Notes under the pieces: model-generated | Told to the model about the DNA's origin: nothing | Databases searched by the model: none | What the model saw: only the letters and a program-made list of their open reading frames with translations | Origin: Oscillospiraceae bacterium | Lineage (GTDB): Bacteria; Bacillota; Clostridia; Oscillospirales; Acutalibacteraceae | Length of the DNA: 39,026 bases | NCBI GenBank assembly: GCA_902787025.1 | Contig: CADAER010000027.1 | Span: forward strand, 1 to 39,026 | Reading direction: 5' to 3' | In this document: piece by piece, positions 8,417-16,609 of the stretch | Layout of the letters: each line of letters opens with the position of its first letter | Numbering within the stretch: the first letter of the stretch is position 1 | Made by a program: the position numbers and the translations under genes

Positions 8417-9373
8417 TTAATCTCCTATTTCTTTTTCTATCTCATCTACAAGACGCGAAATGCACTGAGCCATAGAGACATTCAGCGTGACTCCTGCCGC
8501 CCCTTTATGACCGCCGCCGCCGAGTCTGCCGCATATAGCCGAGGCATCAACATCGCCGTGCGTGCGAAGGGAGGCTTTGAACGAGCCATCGTTCTGTTCC
8601 TTGAGAGTAACTCCGACAAGCACGCCCTCAACCTGACGCGGAAGGTTTGCCAGTCTGTCCGTGTCGGTGTCATCCGCTCCGCTTTTGCCGAACATTGCTC
8701 TGGTAAGGGGCATAATGGCGCATCTGCCGCCGAGATAAAACTGCATTTCATCAAGAGCCATCCGCTCAAGAGAGGCATAAGCTCTGCTTTTTGTTTCGAA
8801 AAAGGTCTGAATAAGGTTTTCCGAATCCGCGCCGAGTTCGATCAAATCCGCGGCAATGCGGTGAGTGCGCGGCGTTGTATTGGAAAAGCGGAAGCAGCCC
8901 GTATCGGTTGAAACACCGGTAAACAGGCATGATGCCATCTGCTTTGTGATGGGGAGCTCCATCTTTTTTATTAAATTGTAAACCATTTCCGCCGCTGACG
9001 CGGAGTCGGGTTCAAGCCACACGGCGCTCGCGTAAAGCTTGTTTGAAGCGTGATGGTCTATGCAAAGGTCGATTTTTTCGGAGTATTTATGCTCCGCGCT
9101 TTTGCCGAGAAGCGATGTGTCCGCAACATCAACGGCGACAATCAGCCCCGGTTCAAAGTCAACAATCTGTTTTATGCCGACAAACATAAAATCGAATCTC
9201 TTCGGTATTTTGTCATCACACATAACCGCCACGGTTTTGCCCAGGCCTTTGAGAGCGTGAGCCAGCGCGGTTGCGGAGCCCAGTGTGTCACCGTCCGGAT
9301 GGGCGTGGCACAGAAAAAGGACGCTTTGCGCTTCAAGCAGGGAGTCCGCGCAGTTTTCAATTTCAATTATCAT
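8417..9373 (-). CDS. nrnA: DHH-family phosphoesterase, NrnA-like
   Basis: A 318-residue cytosolic DHH/DHHA1 protein resembling NrnA, which degrades nano-RNA (2-5 nt oligoribonucleotides) and dephosphorylates pAp. Motifs are HAHPDGDTLGS (23-33), VDVADTS, the DHH signature IDHHASN (105-111), a GVSTDTGCFRF block and the DHHA1 motif GGGGHKGAAG near 290. I chose the ATG at 9373 (MIIEIENC). It overlaps the rbfA stop by 11 bases and has GGAGAG seven bases upstream, whereas an upstream ATG at 9442 would overlap rbfA by 80 bases. Its place after rbfA is the standard Firmicutes arrangement and fits a role in RNA turnover. Confidence 0.9.
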   Translation of the reverse strand: MIIEIENCADSLLEAQSVLFLCHAHPDGDTLGSATALAHALKGLGKTVAVMCDDKIPKRFDFMFVGIKQIVDFEPGLIVAVDVADTSLLGKSAEHKYSEKIDLCIDHHASNKLYASAVWLEPDSASAAEMVYNLIKKMELPITKQMASCLFTGVSTDTGCFRFSNTTPRTHRIAADLIELGADSENLIQTFFETKSRAYASLERMALDEMQFYLGGRCAIMPLTRAMFGKSGADDTDTDRLANLPRQVEGVLVGVTLKEQNDGSFKASLRTHGDVDASAICGRLGGGGHKGAAGVTLNVSMAQCISRLVDEIEKEIGD

Positions 9374-9737
9374 CAGTGTTCTCTCCGTTTTTTTCGGTGG
9401 CGAAGGTATCGAGCTTTTTAAGAATCTCCATACCTTTTTCAATGGAGTCGTCCGCTATAAAGCGCAGTTCGGGAGTCTTTCTCAGATGCAGGCGCTGGCC
9501 TACCTCTCTGCGGATATAGCCCGTCGCGCTGACGAGACCTTTGACGGCTGTTTTTGCCGTTTCAATGCCGTCGAGCGCGCTGACATATACCTTTGCGAAT
9601 GAGGCGTCGCTTGAAACATCGACTCTGACCACGGTGAGCATTTTATCCGCCACACGCGGGTCTTTGAGTTCGCGTATTATCGCGACTATTTCGCGCTTTA
9701 TATCTTCCGACACTCTGTCTGTTTTATAACTTGCCAT
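9363..9737 (-). CDS. rbfA: 30S ribosome-binding factor A
   Basis: A 124-residue protein, close to the usual length. The N-terminal TDRVSEDIKREIVAIIRELKDPRV is the RbfA signature, followed by the KH-like core (VVRVDVSSDASFAKVYVSAL) and a conserved LRKTPELRFIADDSIEKG region. RbfA binds the 30S subunit during late 16S maturation and cold adaptation. It starts two bases after the infB stop with only a weak AGGG site and probably relies on translational coupling. Its order between infB and nrnA is canonical. Confidence 0.95.
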   Translation of the reverse strand: MASYKTDRVSEDIKREIVAIIRELKDPRVADKMLTVVRVDVSSDASFAKVYVSALDGIETAKTAVKGLVSATGYIRREVGQRLHLRKTPELRFIADDSIEKGMEILKKLDTFATEKNGENTDDN

Positions 9738-9739
9738 AA

Positions 9740-12214
9740 TTAATCCCTGTATTCTTCGGTAATAAACGCTTCAAAGATGTCGCCCTCTTTGATATCGTTG
9801 AATTTTTCAAGACCGATACCGCATTCGAAACCGGTCGCGACCTCTTTGACATCGTCTTTGAATCTTCTGAGTGACGCTATCGCGTCTTCGGTAATTACAA
9901 TGCCGTCACGAACAACGCGGATTTTCGCGTTTCTGTTTACCTTGCCCGAAAGCACATAGCAGCCCGCGATATTGCCGACGGATGAAATCTTGACAACCTG
10001 ACGGACTTCAATTCTCGCGATGTCAACATCCCTGAACTTGGGAGCGAGCATACCTTTGATAGCGGACTGAATCTCTTCGATGGCGTCATAGATTATTCTG
10101 TATGTGCGGATATCCACGCCGTCGCGCTCGGCGTTCTCCGAGGCAACGGGATTGGGACGGACATTGAAGCCCACCACGATTGCGTTCGACGCATTCGCGA
10201 GCATAATATCGCTCTCGTTTATGGCGCCTACGCCCGAGTGGATAACCTTGACGACAACCTCATCGTTTGAAAGCTTGACAAGGCTCTGCTTGACGGCCTC
10301 GACCGAACCCTGAACATCGGCTTTGAGAACGATGTTGAGCTCTTTGAGTTCGCCTGATTTGAGCGAATCAAACAGATTGTCAAGCGTAACCTTTTCATAC
10401 TGTTTGAACTGCTCTTCTTTTTCTTTTGTCTTTCTCTGCTCAACAAGCTCTCTCGCAAGGCGCTCGTCGTTTACGGCGTTGAAAATATCGCCCGCCTGCG
10501 GAACTTCCGCGAAACCTGTAATCTCAACGGGAACGGAGGGACCTGCGGATTTGACCTTGCGTCCCTTGTCATCGAGCATAACACGGACTTTACCAACGGC
10601 TGTGCCCGCGACAACGATGTCGCCGGGTTTGAGTGTGCCGTTCTGGACAAGGAGGGTTGCCACAGCGCCCCTGCCCTTGTCGAGCCTTGCCTCAATGACA
10701 ACGCCCTTCGCGGCTCTGTTCGGGTTCGCTTTGAGTTCTTTCATTTCCGCTACAAGAAGAACGGATTCGAGCAGTTTGTCGATACCTTGATGCGTAAGCG
10801 CGGAAACGGGAACACAGATTGTGTCGCCGCCCCATTCTTCGGGAACAAGCTCGTATTCTGTGAGCTGCTGAAGAACTCTGTCGGGCTGCGCGGCGGGTTT
10901 ATCCATTTTATTTATCGCAACAACGATGGGGCAGTCTGCCGCCTTTGCGTGGTTGATGGCTTCGATTGTCTGCGGCATAATACCGTCGTCCGCGGCGACA
11001 ACGAGAATTGCGATATCCGTCGCCATGGCGCCTCTTGCGCGCATTGAGGTGAACGCGGCGTGACCGGGCGTGTCAAGGAAGGTGATCTTATTGCCGTTCA
11101 GATCCACTCTGTAAGCGCCGATGTGCTGAGTGATGCCGCCGGCTTCCGTTGCGGTAACGGCTGTATTACGCACTGCGTCAAGTATTGATGTTTTGCCGTG
11201 GTCAACATGGCCCATAACAACAACGACGGGGTCTCTGGGGACAAGGTCGGTTTCGGCGTCTTCGCTGTCGTCAATGATTCTGTCTTCTATGGTGACGACG
11301 ACTTCCTTTTCGACCTTCGCGCCGAGTTCTTCGGCAACTATTGCCGCGGTGTCATAGTCAAGTGTCTGGTTGACTGTTGCCATAACGCCGAGTGAGAACA
11401 GTTTTTTGATAACCTCGGCTGCCGTTCTTTTCATCATGGCAGCAAGATCGCCTACGCTGATTTCCTCGGGAAGTTTGAGCTGAAGCTGGGGCTTCTTTGC
11501 GCGTTCTTCGGCGATTCTCTTGAGTCTTTCCGCCTCGGTTTCGTGTTTGGATGAACGCATACCCTGCTTGCGATACTGCTGAGATTTCTGCTTGATTTTC
11601 TGTTTGTTTGTCTGGTTTTCGTTCCTGCGCATCGATGTGCCGGGAGCGATATTTTCATATCTTTCGTTATACTTTTCAAGATCGACATTGCTCGCTCTGG
11701 TGTCGATTGTGCGGATTTCACCCTTTGTTCTTGCCTGAGTGGGCTTGTTCTCCTTCTTCTTTTCGGGAGCGGGCGCCGCCTTCTTTTCGGGCATACGGAA
11801 TTTGCCGACCTCATCCTTTTTGGGCGGCTTCGCGGGAGTCTTCGGCTCCTCTTTCTTTTCTTCCTTTTTGGTTTCGGCGGTTTTTGCCGGCTTCGCGGGT
11901 TTTTCTTCTTTCTTTTCTTCCTGCTTGCTTTCCGACTTTTCTTCCGCTTTCTCTTCCGCAGGCGCTTCCTGCTTTTCTTCGGGCTTTTCGACGGGCTTTC
12001 TTTCCGAAGCCATATCGAAATACGCTTTGAGCCCTTCTTCATCCACCTGCTTTGCAAGTGTAAATGTTTCAAAGACTATGTCGAGTTCATCCTCTTCAAG
12101 AGCGGATGAATGTTTCTTCTCACCTTCAAAATATTTGGCGAGAAGGTCGATTATATCTTTACTTTTAAGACCGAAGTCTTTTGCAACTTCTGAAACTTTG
12201 TATTTATTTAACAT
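9740..12214 (-). CDS. infB: Translation initiation factor IF-2
   Basis: An 824-residue GTPase that delivers initiator tRNA to the ribosome. The N-terminus (1-50) is the small IF2_N fold. Residues 70-165 are a low-complexity Lys/Glu/Pro/Ala tract, and a second IF2_N region lies at 245-305. The G domain shows GHVDHGKT (335-342), DTPGH (381-385) and NKMD (435-438). Domains II-IV follow, with the typical ADVQGSVEA and RVVRDG motifs. The start has GGGAGG eight bases upstream and overlaps the ylxQ stop by seven bases. It is the main gene of the rimP-nusA-infB operon. Confidence 0.98.
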   Translation of the reverse strand: MLNKYKVSEVAKDFGLKSKDIIDLLAKYFEGEKKHSSALEEDELDIVFETFTLAKQVDEEGLKAYFDMASERKPVEKPEEKQEAPAEEKAEEKSESKQEEKKEEKPAKPAKTAETKKEEKKEEPKTPAKPPKKDEVGKFRMPEKKAAPAPEKKKENKPTQARTKGEIRTIDTRASNVDLEKYNERYENIAPGTSMRRNENQTNKQKIKQKSQQYRKQGMRSSKHETEAERLKRIAEERAKKPQLQLKLPEEISVGDLAAMMKRTAAEVIKKLFSLGVMATVNQTLDYDTAAIVAEELGAKVEKEVVVTIEDRIIDDSEDAETDLVPRDPVVVVMGHVDHGKTSILDAVRNTAVTATEAGGITQHIGAYRVDLNGNKITFLDTPGHAAFTSMRARGAMATDIAILVVAADDGIMPQTIEAINHAKAADCPIVVAINKMDKPAAQPDRVLQQLTEYELVPEEWGGDTICVPVSALTHQGIDKLLESVLLVAEMKELKANPNRAAKGVVIEARLDKGRGAVATLLVQNGTLKPGDIVVAGTAVGKVRVMLDDKGRKVKSAGPSVPVEITGFAEVPQAGDIFNAVNDERLARELVEQRKTKEKEEQFKQYEKVTLDNLFDSLKSGELKELNIVLKADVQGSVEAVKQSLVKLSNDEVVVKVIHSGVGAINESDIMLANASNAIVVGFNVRPNPVASENAERDGVDIRTYRIIYDAIEEIQSAIKGMLAPKFRDVDIARIEVRQVVKISSVGNIAGCYVLSGKVNRNAKIRVVRDGIVITEDAIASLRRFKDDVKEVATGFECGIGLEKFNDIKEGDIFEAFITEEYRD

Positions 12215-12546
12215 TCGTTTTCCTCCCGTCTTTCGTTTTGTATCAACTTGCTTACCGATTTTGCGAAGCCGCTGTCATTGACTGTTATTACCGCGGAACG
12301 CAGCCGTATTGCGTGGCCGATTTCATCCATTGTGCTGTCTGTAACACAAAGGAGAGGCTTTGATTTGCTCATTGAGATTTCTCTCTCCATTTCATCTCTG
12401 AGCCTCTGTGATGAATCGCTGCTCATTAGGCAGATTTCAGCCCTTCCCGAGCGAATGGCTTCAACCGCCGCATCGTGACCGCAGCTGAGCTTGTTTGCTT
12501 TTCTGCAAATACCCAGCAGAGAGAGCAGTGCGGTTTTATCCGCCAC
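12208..12546 (-). CDS. ylxQ: L7Ae-family ribosome-associated protein (YlxQ-like)
   Basis: A 112-residue protein of the L7Ae/L30e fold, with [22 protein letters not shown] near the N-terminus and the [11 protein letters not shown] strand that forms the RNA-binding face. YlxQ-type proteins bind kink-turn RNAs and lie between ylxR and infB in most Firmicutes. The start is a GTG at 12546, preceded by a strong GGGGAG site nine bases away; no ATG fits better. It overlaps both neighbours (ylxR by 11 bases, infB by 7), indicating tight coupling. The exact physiological role is not established. Confidence 0.88.
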   Translation of the reverse strand: MADKTALLSLLGICRKANKLSCGHDAAVEAIRSGRAEICLMSSDSSQRLRDEMEREISMSKSKPLLCVTDSTMDEIGHAIRLRSAVITVNDSGFAKSVSKLIQNERREENEC

Positions 12547-12808
12547 TTTTCATCTCCCCTTCCATACGGTCGAATACCTCATCCGGTATCGCGCATGAAA
12601 AAGCCTTCTCAAATCTCTTTGCCTTGCGCGCTTTTTTGAGACACTCTTCGTTTCTGCAAACATAAGCGCCGCGGCCGGGTTTTTTGCCCGTAAGGTCAAG
12701 CGATATTTCGCCTTCCGGGCTTCTCACGACTCTCACGAGTTCCTTTTTCGGTTTCATCTCGTTGCAGCCCGTGCATTTTCTCATCGGGATTTTTCTTGCT
12801 GCCGGCAT
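12536..12808 (-). CDS. ylxR: YlxR/RnpM-family RNA-binding protein
   Basis: A 90-residue protein with the DUF448/YlxR signature MRKCTGCNEMKPKKELVRVVRSP near the N-terminus, the GRGAYVCRNEECLKKA motif (residues about 46-61) and a basic helix KAKRFEKAF. The family, called RnpM in some species, binds RNA and is reported to modulate RNase P. Its place between nusA and ylxQ is canonical. The start has a good AAAGGAG site. The Cys-x-x-Cys near the N-terminus (residues 11 and 14) is typical of the family. Confidence 0.92.
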   Translation of the reverse strand: MPAARKIPMRKCTGCNEMKPKKELVRVVRSPEGEISLDLTGKKPGRGAYVCRNEECLKKARKAKRFEKAFSCAIPDEVFDRMEGEMKSGG

Positions 12809-12842
12809 AGGTATTCTCCTTTCATCAGTCTTCCGGCTTTAA

Positions 12843-13916
12843 TTAAAAGCCGTAGTCAATAACATCTTCTGTCTCGTCTTCGGGGTTTATATCTATTTTG
12901 CAGCCGGTAAGCTTTGCGGCAAGACGGGCATTCTGACCCTTGTTGCCTATCGCGAGCGACAACTGGCTGTTGGGAACCACTACTCTGCAGACTGTTTCCT
13001 CTTCTCCCTCTTCAACCGTTACGGAGATTACATCCGCGGGAGCAAGTGACGCTGCCACATATTCGGCTATATCGTCACTGTAACGGACTATGTCGAGCTT
13101 TTCGCCGCCGAGCAGGTCAACTATCTTGCCTACTCTTGTGCCTCTGGGACCTATGCAGGCGCCTACGGGGTCAACATTTTCGTCTGACGAATAAACGGCG
13201 ATTTTGCTTCTTGAGCCCGCTTCTCTTGAAACGGATTTGATTTCGACCGTGCCGTCATAGATTTCGGGCACTTCACTTTCAAGCAGCCTTCTGACAAGAC
13301 CGGGGTGCGTTCTTGAAATTGTCGCTCTGGGGATGTTTCTTGATGTATCTTTTACATCGGCGACAAAAACTTTGATGAGATCGCCCTCCCTGAAATTGTC
13401 GTTGGGAAGCTGTTCGGCTCTGGGAAGTCTCTCTTCGAGTTTGCCGAATTCCACATAAGCGTCGAGTGTTTCGGGGTCGATGCGTGAAACCTTGACGGTG
13501 ACAATTTCCTGATTGCGTGACTGGAATTCCTCTCTTATCTGGCCGTGCTCCGCTTCGCGGATGCCCTGGCGCAGAACATGCTTGCCTTTTTCGGCGGCTA
13601 TACGGCTGACCTCTCTTGTGTCAAGGTCGATTTCGATAATGTCGCCGGGAAGAGCCGTCTTTTTGTAGCGTTTTGCCTGGTCGACCGTCAGGTCTGTGTC
13701 GGGATCGTCAATTTCGTTTACAACATTCATACGGACATAAACTCGGATTGTTCCTTTATCGGGATCTATGTCGCAGAAAACAATATCCTTGTTGTTGTAG
13801 TCTCTTTTGACTGCCGTGACTATCGCGCGTTCGATTCCTTCGCAGAGAAGTTCAAGTGAAAGTTTCTTCTCTTTCGCGAGCATTTTTAAAGCTTCAAAAA
13901 ATTCTTTGTTATCCAT
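12843..13916 (-). CDS. nusA: Transcription termination/antitermination factor NusA
   Basis: A 357-residue protein. The N-terminal RNA-polymerase-binding domain begins MDNKEFFEALKMLAKEK. An S1 domain follows (about 130-200) and then two KH domains with IGPRGTRV and AIGNKGQNARLAAKLTG. It lacks the C-terminal acidic repeats of E. coli NusA, as usual in Firmicutes. I chose the ATG at 13916 rather than one 14 codons upstream because the family begins there and the longer form would overlap rimP. NusA affects pausing and hairpin-dependent termination, so the hairpin in this operon leader may be a target of feedback. Confidence 0.96.
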   Translation of the reverse strand: MDNKEFFEALKMLAKEKKLSLELLCEGIERAIVTAVKRDYNNKDIVFCDIDPDKGTIRVYVRMNVVNEIDDPDTDLTVDQAKRYKKTALPGDIIEIDLDTREVSRIAAEKGKHVLRQGIREAEHGQIREEFQSRNQEIVTVKVSRIDPETLDAYVEFGKLEERLPRAEQLPNDNFREGDLIKVFVADVKDTSRNIPRATISRTHPGLVRRLLESEVPEIYDGTVEIKSVSREAGSRSKIAVYSSDENVDPVGACIGPRGTRVGKIVDLLGGEKLDIVRYSDDIAEYVAASLAPADVISVTVEEGEEETVCRVVVPNSQLSLAIGNKGQNARLAAKLTGCKIDINPEDETEDVIDYGF

Positions 13917-13938
13917 TTTTTCCGTTATGTTCCTTTCC

Positions 13939-14418
13939 TCAGATATCAAAATCATCAAGTTTTACAAAACTTGCTTCTTTTTTCTCAAAACACAGCCCTT
14001 CGCCGTTTTCAAGGCGGACCGTGATGTTTTTGCCGTCATAATCTTCAAGTATTCCCTTGAAATCGCGTTTGTTTTCATAGGGGCGTATCAGTTTGACAAT
14101 AACCTTTTCGCCTTTGTATCTTTCAAAGTGCTCATCCCTGACGAGTTCCCTTTCGAGACCGGGTGATGAAACCTCAAGGCAGTAACTCTGCTCGATGGGA
14201 TCCGCCTCGTCGAGAGGCGCGTCTATCGCCTTGCTCATATTTTCGCAGTCGTCTATGCCTACGCCGCCTTCTTTGTCGATGAAAATGCGCAGATACCACG
14301 AAACGCCCTCTTTGACAAAACGGACATCCCAGAGTTCAAGTCCGAGCTGTTTCGCTATTGGCTCGGCTATCTGCCACACGGCGGCGACGGTATTGCCGCC
14401 CTTACCTTTGCCTGCCAT
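13939..14418 (-). CDS. rimP: Ribosome maturation factor RimP
   Basis: A 159-residue protein needed for 30S maturation. The N-terminal alpha/beta domain (WQIAEPIAKQLGLELWDVRFVKEG) and the YCLEVSSPGLERELVRDEHFERYKG motif are diagnostic; the C-terminal SH3-like domain contains FKGILEDYDGKNITV. I chose the ATG at 14418, with AAAGGAGG seven bases upstream, over the ATG at 14442, which lies at the edge of the leader hairpin. It is the first gene of the operon. Confidence 0.95.
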   Translation of the reverse strand: MAGKGKGGNTVAAVWQIAEPIAKQLGLELWDVRFVKEGVSWYLRIFIDKEGGVGIDDCENMSKAIDAPLDEADPIEQSYCLEVSSPGLERELVRDEHFERYKGEKVIVKLIRPYENKRDFKGILEDYDGKNITVRLENGEGLCFEKKEASFVKLDDFDI

Positions 14419-14438
14419 TGCAATCCTCCTTTTTATAA

Positions 14439-14469
14439 ACAAAAGAGCGGGTCAGACCCACTCTTTTGT
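14439..14469 (-). terminator. Terminator-like hairpin (attenuator) in the rimP leader
   Basis: A 14-bp hairpin with a 3-base loop: ACAAAAGAG (14439-14447) pairs with CTCTTTTGT (14461-14469), followed by one G-U pair on the transcript and a GGGT/ACCC core around CAG. The minus-strand transcript leaves it as CUCUUUUGUUUAU, a short U-rich tail. It lies downstream of the rimP promoter and directly before the Shine-Dalgarno sequence. It could therefore terminate read-through from glnA and also attenuate the nusA operon. Confidence 0.75.
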
Positions 14470-14491
14470 CAATACATATCTTACTTTTCGG

Positions 14492-14520
14492 ATTTTAACA
14501 TATTATTTTGATAATATCAA
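14492..14520 (-). promoter_or_regulatory. Promoter of the rimP-nusA-infB operon
   Basis: On the minus strand TTGATA (14515-14520) is followed after 17 bases by TAAAAT (14492-14497) with an extended TGT before the -10 box. The predicted RNA start (about 14485) lies some 16 bases upstream of the leader hairpin. Confidence 0.75.
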
Positions 14521-14557
14521 GTATTTTTTTAATATTTATAAAAATTTATTATAAATA

Positions 14558-15895
14558 TCAATATACACCGAGGTAGCGGTCAATCTCCCACTGTGAGATT
14601 CTGCGTCTGTATGCGAGCCACTCCTCTTTTTTCGCTTCGAGGTATTTCTCGTAAACATGTTTGCCGAGAACGCTCATAATGAATTCGTTGTTTTCGAATT
14701 CGGAGGTTGCTTCTTCAAGTGAATTCGGGAGCAGTTCGATACCCGCCTTTTTGATTTCATCCTCGCTCATATCGAAAATATTGTAGTCTGTTGAGGGCGG
14801 GCAGGCTAGGTTGTTTTTTATGCCTTCAAGACCTGCCATCAAGCAGACCGCCATTTCGAGATAGGGGTTGCAGGACGGATCGGCGCTGCGCAGTTCTATT
14901 CTTGTGCTGTTGCCTCTCGCGGAGGGAACGCGGATGAGAGGACTGCGATTTTTGGCGGACCAGGCAATATAAACCGGCGCCTCGTAATCGGGAACAAGTC
15001 GCTTGTAAGAGTTTACAAGCGGATTGAGAACAGCCGTCATCGGCTTGATATATTTCATAATACCCGCGATGAAGCTGTATGCCTCTTTGCTCAGGTTGTT
15101 GGCGTCATTGCCGTCAAAGAAAGCGTTTTCGCCGTTTTTGAAAAGAGACATATTGCAGTGCTGTCCGCTGCCCGCAATGCCGTAAACGGGTTTCGGCATA
15201 AAGGTCGCGTGCAGGTTGTGGCGGCGCGAAATGCTTTTGACAACATATTTGAATGTTACGACATCATCGGCGGCGCGGAGTGCTTCGGAGTATTTGAAAT
15301 CAATTTCGTGCTGTGCCGGCGCGCACTCGTGATGAGACGCCTCAATTTCAAATCCCATTGCTTCAAGATTGTGGCAGATATCTCTGCGGCAGGCTTCTCC
15401 CGCATCGGCATATCCCAAGTCAAAATAACCGCCGCGGTCCTTTGTATCCGTTGTGGGCGAGCCGTCTTCATCAAGATCGAAAAGGAAAAACTCGCACTCG
15501 GAACCGACATTGAAGGTATAGCCCATCTTTTCGGCTTCGGCTATCGCTCTTTTGAGAACATAACGGGGATCGCCCTCAAATGGCTTGCCGTCGCAGCCGT
15601 AAACATCGCAGATGAGTCTCGCTATTCTGCCCTCGCCTTTGTCAAGGTGCCAGGGAATAACGGTGAATGTATTGTAATCGGGATAAAGATACATATCGGA
15701 TTCTTCAATGCGCACAAAGCCCTCGATTGAAGAGCCGTCAAACATACACTTGTTGTCAAGAGCCTTTTCAAGCTGGCTTCTTGTTATGGCAACATTTTTG
15801 ACAGCGCCTAAAATATCTGTAAATTGCAGGCGGATTATGCTGACATTCTGCTCGTCGGCAATTCTCAGTATATCCGCTTTTGTGTAAGAATTCAT
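14558..15895 (-). CDS. glnA: Glutamine synthetase type I
   Basis: A 445-residue enzyme, the GSI-alpha length, making glutamine from glutamate, ammonia and ATP. Signatures are the [20 protein letters not shown] loop, [20 protein letters not shown], the ATP-binding [18 protein letters not shown] and [19 protein letters not shown], and [18 protein letters not shown]. There is no long insertion and no adenylylation-type Tyr near the C-terminus, so it is probably feedback-inhibited. I chose the ATG at 15895 ([10 protein letters not shown]), with GGGAGG upstream; an ATG 21 codons earlier lies inside the promoter. No glnR gene is present in the window. Confidence 0.97.
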   Translation of the reverse strand: MNSYTKADILRIADEQNVSIIRLQFTDILGAVKNVAITRSQLEKALDNKCMFDGSSIEGFVRIEESDMYLYPDYNTFTVIPWHLDKGEGRIARLICDVYGCDGKPFEGDPRYVLKRAIAEAEKMGYTFNVGSECEFFLFDLDEDGSPTTDTKDRGGYFDLGYADAGEACRRDICHNLEAMGFEIEASHHECAPAQHEIDFKYSEALRAADDVVTFKYVVKSISRRHNLHATFMPKPVYGIAGSGQHCNMSLFKNGENAFFDGNDANNLSKEAYSFIAGIMKYIKPMTAVLNPLVNSYKRLVPDYEAPVYIAWSAKNRSPLIRVPSARGNSTRIELRSADPSCNPYLEMAVCLMAGLEGIKNNLACPPSTDYNIFDMSEDEIKKAGIELLPNSLEEATSEFENNEFIMSVLGKHVYEKYLEAKKEEWLAYRRRISQWEIDRYLGVY

Positions 15896-15929
15896 AATAA
15901 TACCTCCCGATTTGTCGGATAATATAAAA

Positions 15930-15958
15930 ATAATAACATTTTTAATTTTAAGTGTCAA
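15930..15958 (-). promoter_or_regulatory. Promoter of glnA
   Basis: TTGACA (15953-15958, minus strand) is followed after 17 bases by TATTAT (15930-15935), with TGT just before the -10 box. The short leader contains a small CCGA/TCGG hairpin touching the ribosome binding site. I do not see an obvious GlnR-type TGTNA-N7-TNACA site. Confidence 0.75.
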
Positions 15959-15959
15959 G

Positions 15960-15990
15960 AAAAGCGGACGGCGAAGAATTCCGCCGCCCG
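15960..15990 (-). terminator. Terminator of the lipase-acetyltransferase operon
   Basis: On the minus strand GGGCGGCG (15982-15989) pairs with CGCCGTCC (15966-15973; one G-U pair) and is followed by GCTTTTCTT. It ends at the -35 box of the glnA promoter. Confidence 0.7.
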
Positions 15991-15997
15991 TAATGAA

Positions 15998-16609
15998 TCA
16001 CAGTTTTCCGTAATCTATTTTCAGATCTTTGAAATAATACTCTTTGTCGTGTTCGCCGATTTCACGCACAACCCTGCAGGGAACTCCGTAAGCGAGCACA
16101 TTTGACGGAATATCTTTCGTGACAACGCTGCCCGCTCCGATAACCGTATTGTCGCCTATTGTAACGCCGGGCATTATTTTCGCGCCTGCGCCTATCCAGC
16201 AGTTATTGCCGATACGCACGGGCATATTGTATTGATACGCTTTTCTGCGAAGGTCGGCGTCAAGCGGATGCCCCGCGGTAGCGACTGTCACATTGGGCGC
16301 GAACAGCACATTGTCGCCCACATAAATATGAGTATCGTCAACAAGGGTAAGGTTGAAATTGCAGTAAACATTGTTGCCGAAATGCACATGCTTTCCGCCC
16401 CAGTTCGAGTGGAACGGAGGTTCGATATAGCAGTTTTCGCCCACTTCGGCAAACATCTCTTTAAGCATTTCACCGCGTTTTTCAAGTTCCGTCGGTCTTG
16501 TGTTGTTGAAGTCGTAAAGCCTGTCAAGGTAAACAAGCTGTTCCTTCATTATTTCAGCATCATTGGGATCGTAAATCTCTCCCGTATGCATTCTTTCCTT
16601 CATGCTCAT
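15998..16609 (-). CDS. Hexapeptide-repeat O-acetyltransferase (maltose/galactoside type)
   Basis: A 203-residue left-handed beta-helix acetyltransferase that transfers acetyl from acetyl-CoA to a sugar hydroxyl. The N-terminal MKERMHTGEIYDPNDAEI matches the Maa/LacA cap. The hexapeptide coils include GKHVHFGNNVYCNFNLTLVDD, the catalytic-His segment ATAGHPLDADLRR, and IGNNCWIGAGAKIMPGVTIGDNTVIGAGSVVTKDIPSNVLAYGVPCRVVR. Its start overlaps the stop of the upstream hydrolase gene by four bases (ATGA), so the two are translationally coupled. The acceptor is unknown; free sugar detoxification or envelope-glycan acetylation are both possible. Confidence 0.9.
   Translation of the reverse strand: MSMKERMHTGEIYDPNDAEIMKEQLVYLDRLYDFNNTRPTELEKRGEMLKEMFAEVGENCYIEPPFHSNWGGKHVHFGNNVYCNFNLTLVDDTHIYVGDNVLFAPNVTVATAGHPLDADLRRKAYQYNMPVRIGNNCWIGAGAKIMPGVTIGDNTVIGAGSVVTKDIPSNVLAYGVPCRVVREIGEHDKEYYFKDLKIDYGKL

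Noticed and set aside
9374..9442. Longer nrnA start at 9442
   Set aside because: It would overlap rbfA by 80 bases; the ATG at 9373 has a well-spaced GGAGAG and matches the family start.
11452..12072. Minus-strand Lys/Arg/Ser-rich frame of 206 codons
   Set aside because: Alternative frame of the low-complexity Lys/Glu region of infB; the composition follows from the codons of infB.
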